Shown here: positions 55,917 through 64,000 of the stretch, one piece after another | Layout of the letters: every line of letters starts with the position of its first letter | Position numbering within the stretch: the stretch's first letter is position 1 | NCBI GenBank assembly: GCA_905221605.1 | Contig: CAJNDS010002168.1 | Span: 62,001 to 126,000, forward strand | Source: Symbiodinium natans | Taxonomy: Eukaryota; Sar; Dinophyceae; Suessiales; Symbiodiniaceae | Direction of reading: 5' to 3' | Length of the DNA: 64,000 nt | Notes under the pieces: generated by a model | What the model was told of the DNA's origin: nothing | What the model saw: the letters and a program-made list of their open reading frames with translations, nothing else | Database searches by the model: none | Program-made: the position numbers and the translations under genes

Positions 55917-58821
55917 TTACGGATAGCGCAAGCACGGCGCTGTGCAAGTGAAAGCCTGCCCCGCCCGAATACGGGCCTTTGAGCAAACCTGGAAAATTTC
56001 TGGTGCACCAGGGCCCTCCCCAGGGGAGATCATCCGGATCTCTGCGTCTGCCTGGTGCCCGTTTGCAGCAAGCTCGAACCCGAAAAACCGGCGTTCTCCA
56101 CGGTGGCCGCAGTCTCCGTTGTCCATGCCTCCGCTGACGGGCGCCGAGGCGCGCAGCAGGTCCTCATTGGTGACCCTAAACCCTAAACCCTAAACCCTAA
56201 ACCCTAAACCCGAAACCCTAAACCCTAAACCCTAAACCCTAAACCCCAAACCCTAAACCCTAAACCCTAAACCCCAGGTCCTCCTTGGCGAAGAGCAGCC
56301 AGCACTGTGGGGCGAGCTGCAGCGGCAAGTTGACCACCACGTGGCATATCTTCTGGCAATCCACAATGCCTACACTGAACTTGGAACCCCAGCAACAATC
56401 ATCATTGTTTGGTGATTCGTATTAAGTTATAGTACCCAAAGACTAAAGAATCACTGCCAAGTATCTTCGGAATTATCGTAATACAAAGCTTAAGAAATAT
56501 TGCCCCCAAGCATCCCTAAGACGCAGCTGGGCCCTTCTTAGGAATTATCGTACCCAAAGATGAAAGATTACATTCCCAAGTATCCCTAAGATGCAGCTTA
56601 GGAATTATCGTACCCAAAGCTTATTAAAAATTACTCCCAAAGTATCCCTAAGATGCAGCTGGGCCCTTCAAAGATCACCGCGCCGGGCTCGAAGTCGCAG
56701 GCGGCCGCGATGGCCCAGCCGCACGTGTCCGGGGCAGCCGCCACCACCTTGCTGCTCCTGCCGAAGTCGAGGAACCTCATACTGAACGTGGGGTTTAGGA
56801 TTTAGGGTTTATTATGAAGGTGGCACCCTAGCAAAAATGTACATTTTTTAGCTGTTCCTTAGGGATTATAGCCAAAACTTAAGAATTCTTAGGGATTTAT
56901 AGTAGCCCAAAACTACAAAATTCTTTCCAAGTACCCCCTAAGGGACTGCACCGACGGGTGCTGCTGCAGTAGGTGGGCTCGTGGGATGGGCTCTAGCTCC
57001 GCGAGCCTTTCGAGCAGCACCTCCAACCAGGATGGGCTATTTGGTTTAGGGTTTAGGGTTTCGGTTTAGGGTTGAGGGTTTAGGGTTTAGGGTTTAGGGT
57101 TTAGGGTTTAGGGTTTAGGGTTTAGGGTTAGGGTTTAGGAATAATCCCCCATAAGCAACCCTTTTTTTTGAAGGATTACAGGGTCTTATTAGGCTTTAGA
57201 ATCCCCATACTCAACCCTATTGAGGGATTACAGGGTCGTAAACTAGGCCATAGAAATCCCTACAAAGGCCCTAAACCCCTATTCAGGCATTACAGGGTCC
57301 TACTAGGCCATAGAAATGGGCCTTTTTAAGAGATTTTTAAGGTATAAACCCTAAACCCTAAACCCTAAACCCTAAACCCTAAACCCTAAACCCTAAACCC
57401 TAAACCCTAAACCCTAAACCCTAGTAGCACCTCCAGGGGCCAAAACTGGGAGCCGTGGACGGCACCTCGGCACGTGGGTGAGCCACACCTTAGTTGCTGA
57501 GTTCACAAAAAGCTACAAAAAGGTGTACCCTAAACCCTAAACCCTAAACCCTAAACCCTAAACCCTAAACCCTAAACCCTAAACCCTAAACCCTAAACCC
57601 TAAACCCTAAACCCTAAACCCTAAACCCTAAACCCTAAACCCTAAACCCTACACCTCACATAGCTACGAAGGCACCTACATGGCGTGAGGTCCTTGGGTG
57701 TCTCCAAGTCAAAGAGCTCGTAGTCGGCCGTGAGCTCACCTAGACTCAGGAACAAAAAGGGTTTAGGGTTTCGGGTTTCGGGTTTCGGGTTTCGGGTTTC
57801 GCGTTTAGGGTTTAGGGTTTAGGGTTTAGGGTTGCCAGGAGTAAACCTGGGAATCAACAGGGCACGGTTTTTTGGTTTCTCAGGGGATTTATAAGGGAGC
57901 CCCAACCGTAACAGACAGGAAATAAGGGCCTACTCCGAGTCCGAGTCACTGCCCGGGCTGATGTCCTTCAGCGCGTAGACCCCGTACTCCCCGCTGGACT
58001 CGTTCAAGAAGCGTGTGCTTTCCTGTCTTCAAGAAGGGTTTAGGGTTTAGGGTTTTAGGGTTTAGGGTTTAGGGTTTAGGGTTTAGGGTTTAGGGTTTAG
58101 GGTTTAGGGTTTAGGGTTTAGGGTTTAGGGTTTAGGGTTTAGGGTTTAGACTGATTAGCTTGAATTTAAACTGTGCATGAGCCCGTCAAGAAGGAGCCAA
58201 CAAAAAGCAAGGTCTTGTCAAGCCTTAGAAGGCTAGGCTGCCCAGTAACCAAGGCTTAAAAGGGTTGCCCCCTTTTTTGCCTAAAGGGGTTTTATAAGGG
58301 AACCTAAACCCCCCAAAAAAGGGAATAAGGGTACTACTGGGCATCCTAGAACGAGTTTCGTAGAATATGTCAGCCTTTCAAGCCTTAAAAGGAGTTTACT
58401 ATGTATGAGCCAGAAAAAAGGAACCCGTCAAAAGCAAAAGGTCTTCTAAAGCCTTAGAAGGAGTTTCATAGAAGATGTTGGGCTCACAGCTGTGGTTCGT
58501 GAAGCTGTCCACCTCGTCCAGCTCGCGAAGGTTTGCGCCATGGAGGGGGGCATGCTCGAAGACACTGAGCTCATGCTCCTGGCTGCCATAACCTTGGCAG
58601 CCCTAAACCCTAAACCCTAAACCCTAAACCCTAAACCCTAAACCCTAAACCCTAAACCCTAAACCCTAAACCCTAAACCCTAAACCCTAAACCCTAAATG
58701 AAAATATGAGAACCCCTTTTTGGGTTGAGTACTCTACAAGGGAGCCTTTCAAGGGACTAAAGGAGGGACCCTTACCAGGGACCTTAGGGGCTATTTGGGG
58801 GTTATTTAGGGGCTACCTATA

Positions 58822-58855
<34 letters not shown>

Positions 58856-58857
58856 TG

Positions 58858-58888
<31 letters not shown>

Positions 58889-61007
58889 GTATATGATATA
58901 GGGGCTATCTAGGGGGACAACATGAAGGCTCCCTTCTAGGGGTCCCTCCTTGCACCCCTTCAAACCTTGAAGGAAAAAAGGGCAAAAGGGTACCACTGGG
59001 CTACCAGGTAACGCAGCAGGACCTTCCCAGGAAGGTCGGGCAGAAAGTGAAACTTCGCCCGGTAGATGAGCTCGCCCTGGCGGATGGGCCTTGTGGCAAA
59101 GAGGCCCCTGCCGCATTCCGAGTCCCGGATTTCCACCTTCTCGATCAGGGGGACATCTAGCACCTTGATGAAGTCAGGGCCATTTTCCTGCCGGCCCCCC
59201 AACTTCAGCTGCAGCTTGTCGTAGCCGTCCATGTTCGGCGACGCCATGCCCCGCAAAAGCCTGACGAGGACGTCAGCCACCGCAATAACTGCCACGATCA
59301 TCAGCAACATGCACGCATAGCCCGCCCTGCCGCCTTCATCGAAGACGTAGCGCCCCAACGGGGTGAAGAAGGCCCTGGCTGCTGCGTCAGCAAATGCGCA
59401 CATCACGATGATGTTGGGCTGCGAGAAGACTGAGGTTGAGCTGCTTGCCTGCATGGCGGTGCCTTCCCCCACGCTCGCGACGCAGACGAGCGTGGGATAC
59501 ATCAAAAAATCTGCCGCCAGGGCCGCCGGCATCCCATGGCTCCCGAAGAGCAGCAGTGCCCCAACTGCAGCCACGATCAGCATGATCCATGTAGCCACAG
59601 CCTCATCCACGAGCTCCCTTTCCTGCACAGCCATCCTAGGCTGCCCAGTAACCTAGGATAAGAAAGGGTGCCCCCTTTTTTTGCTTAAAGGGGTTTATAA
59701 GGGAACCTAAACCCCCCCCCCCCACCCAAAAAAAACAAAAAAGGGAATAAGCTGCACTACTGGGCATCCTAGCATCAGGCCAGCCCCGGCCACTGCGGTC
59801 GCAGCCAGCACAGCCCCAATGCCCGTGCCAATTGTGTTGTACTGCCACCCGCCATCCACCTCGAGGAGGAGGGCCGTGGTCACCTCAACCTTCGTAGCCC
59901 AGTAGCCATATTATCATAAGGGCACCCATTTTTTTGGTTGGTTGCTTTATGAGGGAGCCAGAACCAAAAAACAAAAATAAAAAAAGGCTACCAGTGGGCT
60001 ACCAAGCAACCGAGGCGGCCACTCCCAGGCAGAGAAGCACCGTCATCAAGCACAGAAACACGATCGCAGCACGGTTGGAGGGGTTGAGCGCGTCCTGCGC
60101 GTCCTCCGCCAAAGCCAGCTCCTCCCTGCCCTCCTTCGGCGAAGATGGGACTGTCAGCACCAGGACTGCAGCCAGGCAGACGCATAGAAGTGCCACTGCA
60201 GCTGACACTGGAGCAGCTGCGCTGGGCTGGAAAGGTGCTTTGGGCCCAGCCCCGAGCATGCTACTAAGCAGGGGACCTATGCCCATGCCCAAGGCGTAGG
60301 CAGAGTACCTCTCTTCTCTCTTCCCCAATAACCGCAAAAAAAACTGAAGCCGTGTATCTAGCTATCCTTCAAGCCATAAAAAAGGAACCAACAACAGCCC
60401 ACGCTCTTCTAAAGCTTCGTACGAAGTACTCCATGACTGCAGCCCGGACCTGCTCGTGCCCAGGGGTCATTTTGCGCACGAGAAAATGGATCAGCTGGCC
60501 CACACCCTCGAACAAGCCCATCGCAACGCGGAGCCCTAGCAGCTGAAGCTGTGTTGGGGCGCCAGAGGCAAGCAAGCTAGCGAGCGCCACACCGAGCCCG
60601 GCATTGGCCACCACCGGGAGGACGATGGCAGTGTGGATCTGGCTTGGGGACATCATGCGCCACGCGAGCCGCGAAGCGCAGATGCCGGCAAAGAGGCCTA
60701 GGCCGTTCGAGCCGATGAAGAAGCCAGATGTGGCAGCGCCCCCACCGGCATGGCGGCTGAGGTCGTAGGACATCGGGATGATAAACGAGTACTGCACTGC
60801 TGCCACGAATGAAACGCCTGCGCCCAAGAGCTGGAACGCCCAGGAGCTCGAGACGCCCCTGATCGTCACGACGCGCGTCAAGATCAGGAACTCAACAGCC
60901 AGCACGACCACGCCGATCATCATCACCATGGTGACAGCCATCGCCGTCTTGCCAACTCCAATAGGGTCCCGATGGTCAAGATGTTCGGTACGTGCGTGGA
61001 GCTTCAT
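55917..61007 (-). CDS. MFS-like membrane domain fused to a SET methyltransferase domain and a second SET-like domain (12 exons)
   Basis: Minus-strand exons, 5' to 3': 61007-60403, 60308-60011, 59889-59777, 59635-59013, 58592-58468, 58022-57950, 57739-57655, 57488-57431, 57020-56947, 56781-56665, 56374-56281, 56162-55917. The exons sum to 2511 nt (836 aa plus TAA) and every phase matches. An in-frame TAG lies 30 nt upstream of the ATG. Residues about 20-470 form ten or more hydrophobic segments with MFS character, including a VEVTTALLLEVDGGW loop. Residues 506-660 are a SET domain: GRGLFA (514), NHSCEPN (579-585), SPGSELTADYELFD, then the post-SET cysteines CRC and CGSPTCRG (633-648). This is expected to be a lysine methyltransferase, possibly membrane-tethered. 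Residues about 695-836 repeat the SET outline (GWAIAAACDFEPGAVIFEG, ARIRAGQAFT), but the NHSC motif is degenerate (NGHQADAEI), so this domain is probably inactive. The joins before residues 202, 685 and 724 are less certain. Fusion of the two halves is supported inside one exon (59013-59635). Confidence 0.8.
56163..56280 (-). repeat. Intron 11: almost pure telomeric repeat, GA-AG, flanked by a 14-bp direct repeat
   Basis: 118 bp. In gene sense, CCAAGGAGGACCTG is followed at once by GGG and about 14 TTTAGGG-type units, then TCA, then CCAATGAGGACCTG and the next exon. Splicing between AG and GA within the repeat joins LLFAKE to DLLRASAP in frame. There is no other intron sequence, so the telomeric tract is the intron. 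Confidence 0.88.
56375..56664 (-). other. Intron 10 with internal tandem repeats, probable GC-AG
   Basis: 290 bp made of three to four degenerate units of roughly 75-85 bp, each with GCAGCTTAGG/ATTATCGTACCCAAAG (plus-strand reading). The unit carries GGGCCCAGCTG, which also spans the exon edge, so the donor position is ambiguous. The right end AAGTTCAG matches intron 9. Confidence 0.6.
56782..56946 (-). other. Intron 9, boundaries less certain
   Basis: 165 bp AT-rich, related to intron 10: CTTAGGG near the donor side, CACGTTCAG at the acceptor. The GT-AG join used keeps frame (…HPSVH then MRFLDFG). A short degenerate telomeric stretch lies near the 3' end. Confidence 0.6.
57021..57430 (-). 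other. Intron 8: two inverted telomeric arrays inside a 13-bp direct repeat, GT-AG
   Basis: 410 bp. In gene sense the donor side reads TGGAGGTGCTACT then TTTAGGG repeats. The acceptor side reads CCCTAAA repeats, a short linker and TGGAGGTGCTGCT. The arrays face each other around about 220 bp of AT-rich filler with internal repeats (CCTGTAAT, TATGGCCTAGT). Confidence 0.85.
57489..57654 (-). other. Intron 7: telomeric array joined to a truncated introner end, GT-AG
   Basis: 166 bp. The donor runs straight into repeats: GTGTAGGG then TTTAGGG units to about 57526. The 3' part ends TGTGAACTCAGCAACTAAG, the terminal repeat of the element at 7479-7583. GTGT repeats after the acceptor. Removal restores the post-SET motif RCLRSYVRCGSPTCRG. 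Confidence 0.85.
57740..57949 (-). other. Intron 6: ACTCCGGGTC-type introner with telomeric array inside its end, GT-AG
   Basis: 210 bp. GTGA at donor and after acceptor. The left end CTCGGACTCGGAGTAGGCCC matches the family at 9368-9480. The right end, normally GGTTACTCCCGGGTCTAG, is split here: GGTTTACTCCTGG, about 75 bp of telomeric and TTTCGGG variant repeat, then GTCTAG. Confidence 0.82.
58023..58467 (-). other. Intron 5: composite of several elements plus telomeric array, GA-AG
   Basis: 445 bp with GAAA at donor and after acceptor. It contains, in gene order, a CTTCTAAGGCTTTAGAAG-type element, a complete CTAGG/TGCCCAGTA introner (58233-58349), a relative of the first element, and a telomeric array (58036-58149). 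TTCTA(T/C)GAAACTC is repeated at the two ends of the first element. Removal joins NIFY to ESTRFLNE in frame. Confidence 0.8.
58593..59012 (-). other. Intron 4: introner left end, AT microsatellite and telomeric array, GT-AG
   Basis: 420 bp. The 5' end (GTTAC, then CTGGTAGCCCAGTGG) is an introner terminus like intron 2. The middle holds inverted GGGTCCCTCC/GGCTCCCTT blocks and a TA-rich microsatellite. The 3' end is about 97 bp of telomeric repeat followed by CTGCCAAG and the exon start GTTAT. The matching introner terminus is missing, and the telomeric array stands in its place. Confidence 0.82.
59636..59776 (-). mobile_element. Intron 3: complete introner element, GA-AG
   Basis: 141 bp. Inverted ends CTAGGATGCCCAGTA and TACTGGGCAGCCTAG, with GATG at the donor and after the acceptor. 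Splicing uses a GA donor and joins AGAGL to MAVQ in frame. Other copies of the element lie at 5399-5584 and 58233-58349. Confidence 0.88.
59890..60010 (-). mobile_element. Intron 2: complete introner element, GT-AG
   Basis: 121 bp. Terminal inverted repeats GTAGCCCA-TGG and TACTGGGCTAC. The 4-bp repeat GTTG occurs at the donor and again just after the acceptor AG, so the target duplication supplies the GT donor. Removal joins ...AAS to VEVTT... in frame. Confidence 0.85.
60309..60402 (-). other. Intron 1 of the MFS-SET gene
   Basis: About 94 bp, AT-richer than its exons. It shares CTTTAGAAGA and GGTTCCTTTTTT blocks with an element in intron 5 (58362-58467), so it is probably an introner relative. 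A GT-AG reading keeps frame; GA-AG or GC-AG joins a few bases away also do, because GAAGAG occurs at both ends. Confidence 0.6.
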
Positions 61008-61332
61008 TGCGGAGGAGCAGGAAAAGCCAGCTGACTAAGTGAGCCGCTGCAACTCCCAAACAGCAAGCAGTTCATCAGAAAAAAGTCAGCCGTCGTCGTC
61101 GTCGTCGTCGGTCGTCCGTCGTCCGTCGTCCGTCGTCCGTCGTCCGTCGTCCGTCGTCGGTCGTCGGTCGTCGGTCGTCCGTCATCCGTCGTCCGTCGTC
61201 GTTGTCCACGTCAAATGGTAGTCGTAATTCTAGTTGCTACAACTGCAACCACTACTCCTCCCACTCCGCCTCCGCTTCGGGTCTCCACAGGCCTGGCTAG
61301 ATGCCACCACGCGTAGCGCTGCGATTCGTGCC
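61008..61332. repeat. GTCGTCC minisatellite upstream of the MFS-SET gene
   Basis: From about 61090 to 61205 the sequence is 3-mer and 7-mer repeats (GTC, GTCGTCC, GTCGGTC). It lies just 5' of the gene start and may be promoter or 5' UTR sequence. No TATA-like element was recognised in the rest. Confidence 0.7.
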
Positions 61333-61525
61333 CTAAACCCTAAACCCTAAACCCTAAACCCTAAACCCTAAACCCTAAACCCTAAACCCTAAACCCTAAA
61401 CCCTAAACCCTAAACCCTAAACCCTAAACCCTAAACCCTAAACCCTAAACCCTAAACCCTAAACCCTAAACCCTAAACCCTAAACCCTAAACCCTAAACC
61501 CTAAACCCTAAACCCTAAACCCTAA
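61333..61525 (+). repeat. Telomeric array CCCTAAA, 193 bp
   Basis: About 27 uninterrupted units between the GTC minisatellite region and the 61.5-kb paralogous exon. Confidence 0.97.
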
Positions 61526-61526
61526 G

Positions 61527-61637
61527 CGTTGCAGGGTCTGGGGCTCGGACCTGTGGGTGTTCACGCCGCCCGCACGTCGCGTAGCCTCAGCTCGCCTTTG
61601 ACACCCCAGCCGAGCCACTCCGGCCTGCGAAAGGCGG
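61527..61637 (-). pseudogene. Paralogue of the exon at 54.3 kb, frame broken
   Basis: Shares the core PEWLG-GVKGELRLRDV with the 54.3-kb copy, then breaks: a stop follows within the segment because of small indels. It is flanked by a 193-bp CCCTAAA array and a TTTAGGG tract, as is its paralogue. Confidence 0.5.
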
Positions 61638-63159
61638 AGGGTTTGGGGTTTAGGGTTTAGGGTTTAGGGTTTAGCGTTTAGGGTTTAGGGTTTAGGGTTT
61701 AGGGCAGTACATTTCTTGTTGTACATCCCTGTCAAGGTAACTTGCAGTTGGAGTTTAGGGTTGAGGGCTGTCATTGAAAATGCACCTTAATACTACAAAC
61801 CTAAACCCTCAGCCTTAAACCCTAAACCCTCAAGCCCCTGTAACTTGAAATTATTCAAAAGTGAAACCAAGAAACTGTCCTCGAAACTTTCCTTGAAGCT
61901 CCTCGGAACTTCCCCGGACCTGCAACCTGAATAGTTTCAATAAACCCGAAACCCTAAAGCCCTAAAGCCCTAAAGCCCAAAAGCCCTAATCCCGAAAGCC
62001 CTAGAGCCCTAAAGCCCTAAGCCCTAAAACACTAAAGCCCTAAAGCCCTAAAGCCCTAAAACCCTAAAGCCCTAAAGCCCTAGCCGTCTGCTTCCAGCTC
62101 CCCAAGCCTTGAACCCTGGCACCTCTTGGGTCGAGGGTTTAGGGTTTAGGGTTTAGGGTTTGGGGTTTAGGGTTTAGGGATTAGGGTTTAGGGCTTAGGG
62201 TTTAGGGGTTGGAAGTTGGGGTTCAGGGCCACAGGTTTTAGGGTCTTAGGTTTTGGGGCTCAGGGTTTGAGGGTTTTGGGGCTTTGGGTTGTAGGAGTCA
62301 ATCCTAAGGCCTTTCAAACCCTATGGCCTAAACCCCAGGGCCCCAGGGGCTCTACCCAGCAAAACGCCCAAGGTGCTCGCTTCAGGGAAAGAAAAAGTTG
62401 ATGGCAACCCCTTCAGGAGCGTAGATCCCTAAACCCTAAACCCTAAACCCTAAACCCTAAACCCTACACCCTACACCCTAAACCCTAAATTCCATTTGGC
62501 CTGCTTCGGCCGTACCCACCCTTTTCTAGGGTGCCTGGACCCAGAAGATATCCGGCAGTGATGGACACCTTCACTGGATAAACAATGGGTGGAGCCATTG
62601 GAGAATGGTCGAATAGAGAGCCCTCGGGCTCGCCTTGCCACTAGGCCACCAGAGTGGCGCCTAAATTGGGATCCTCCGATCCTCCTCCTGATGAGAATAC
62701 CCTAAAACCCAGCTAGCCCTGGGCCCCCCTCTGGCGGCCCCTGGACCCCGACCCGAAAATGCTGAAATCCGGTGTCTGCCATGGGGGGGTACCTGGCCTA
62801 CCCTCCTGGACTTCTGGCCCCTCCTGTTCTCCCTCACCTGACCCCCGCCCCGCACCTTCACCACGCCTTTGCGGGAAAGCAATGGTGGGAATTGAGGGCG
62901 ACAGCCCTAAACCCTAAAAGGCAGTGCTTTGGGTGGTGGCCTGTGAAAGCTCACAGCGGGTGGGGAGAAAGAACCCAGCACTTCGCGTGACATGCCGCCC
63001 CCCCACACCCCCTGGGTGTCTAGGGGCGCCATTTACACATGGTACTTACGGCCGCTGCGCGGCGAGACGCCCTAAACCCTAAACCCTCAACCCTAAACCC
63101 TAAACCCTAAACCCTAGAAGAAGGGATTAAGGGACCTACTTACTCTGGATCCTGCAAAC
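61638..63159. repeat. Telomeric tracts, AAAGCCCT array and unique DNA
   Basis: TTTAGGG 61640-61705 and 62137-62210; CCCTAAAGC-type 8/9-bp array 61945-62085; CCCTAAA 62427-62490 and 63070-63117. The unique block 62490-63060 has open frames on both strands with no recognisable product. Confidence 0.75.
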
Positions 63160-63222
63160 CGAGGGGCCTGAACGTCTCGTAGATCGCCAGGGCATCCGAT
63201 CGAAGCTCCTGGGAAGAAAGTC
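63160..63222 (-). CDS. Candidate exon beside a truncated introner
   Basis: Minus frame SQELRSDALAIYETFRP. Downstream in gene sense are a GGATCCAGAGTAAGTAGG introner-type end and then a telomeric tract. Confidence 0.45.
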
Positions 63223-64000
63223 GAAGGGTACCCTCCGATGATCTAAGGACTGTAAGGTTGGTTTCGGGGTTTAGGGTTTGGGGTTTGGGGTTTGGGGTTT
63301 AGGGTTTCGGGTTTGGGGTTTAGGGTTTAGGGTTTGGGGTTTAGGGTTTATGGTTTGGGGCTTGGGGTTTGGAGGTTTGGGGGTTTAGGGCCACGATACC
63401 CGGTCCTGCGCGCCACGGCTCGTGGCTGCGTGCATCATTGCAGCCCTGGTAGCCTGCAGAAACCCATTCTCCGGATTGGGGTTGGGATGTAGGTTGGGGC
63501 AACGACCCTGAACCCTAAACCCTAAACCCTAAACCCTAAACCCTAAACGCCCCTAAACCCTTAACCGGCCATCCTCCCCCCTTCCGCACCTGCAGATGCT
63601 CCTTGAAGGAGGTTTTGAGGTACGTTGCGACCTCCGGAGGGTTTCGGACGGAGGGTTTAGGGTTTGGGGTTTAGGGTTTAGGGTTTAGGGGTTTAGGGGT
63701 TTAGGGGTTCGGGTTTAGGCTCTAGCTTTTAGGGCTGCGGGTTTCAGGTCTAGTTTTTCAGGGTTTAGGTTTTAAGGCCTAGCTTTATGGGTTGAGGGTT
63801 TCGGGTGTTTAGGATCTAGGGGTCTCTGAATTTAGGGTTCGGGCTCTTTAGCGTTCTTGCAAATAGGGTTTGGGGTTAGGGTGCTTCCCCCCACTGGAAG
63901 GCTCGCGAGCAGCCCATCATAAGCCAAAGCCACATGTATGTCAATTGGGTTGTGAATTCAAGCTACTCTTCCCTGAACCCTAAACCCTAAACCCTAAACC
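63223..64000. repeat. TTTGGGG/TTTAGGG tracts and short islands to the window end
   Basis: Tracts 63265-63385, 63505-63550, 63655-63710 and, at the very end, 63972-64000 (CCCTAAA continuing beyond the window). Confidence 0.85.
63580..63650 (-). CDS. Possible exon
   Basis: Minus frame PPEVATYLKTSFKEHLQVRK. Short, unrecognised. Confidence 0.35.

Overview
This is nuclear DNA of a eukaryotic microbe, most likely a dinoflagellate or close alveolate relative (inference). The grounds are plant/alveolate-type TTTAGGG telomeric repeats, GC-rich exons, many short introns with GT, GA or GC donors and AG acceptors, and introns that are themselves repeat elements with terminal inverted repeats and a 4-bp direct repeat at the splice sites (introner elements). 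No bacterial operons, rRNA, tRNA or CRISPR were seen.

The window's main property is that more than a hundred tracts of telomeric repeat, in both orientations, are scattered through all 64 kb. They alternate with 70-250 bp islands of unique sequence. Many islands read as single short exons, mostly on the minus strand. Two loci can be read as full genes. An intronless Asp/Glu/hydantoin racemase-family gene lies at 1156-2121 (minus). A 12-exon gene lies at 55917-61007 (minus); my reconstruction gives 836 codons with every phase consistent. It encodes a multi-pass MFS-like membrane domain fused to a SET methyltransferase domain with a post-SET cysteine motif, then a second, degenerate SET-like domain.

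The second gene explains the rest of the window. Two introns are complete introner elements, two carry their terminal repeats, and six contain TTTAGGG arrays. In one intron the array is almost the entire content. Several arrays, in and out of the gene, sit between direct repeats of 8-16 bp with the G-rich strand starting right after the left copy. That is what a staggered break extended by telomerase and then filled in would leave. Other arrays replace the missing end of an introner element. The main proposal is that telomeric DNA, from break healing or telomerase activity, has been a source of introns and insertions here.

Layout: 0-2.1 kb telomeric tracts, one exon and the racemase gene; 2.1-19 kb tracts, MITE-like elements and a few exons; 19.5-33 kb many single exons plus two long 8-bp-variant telomeric arrays and a 533-bp tandem duplication; 33-53 kb exon islands, simple repeats, foldback elements and remnants of a transposase-like and a P-loop protein; 54-56 kb a pair of paralogous segments differing by element insertions; 56-61 kb the MFS-SET gene; 61-64 kb arrays and a few exons. 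Most single exons could not be linked into genes by eye.
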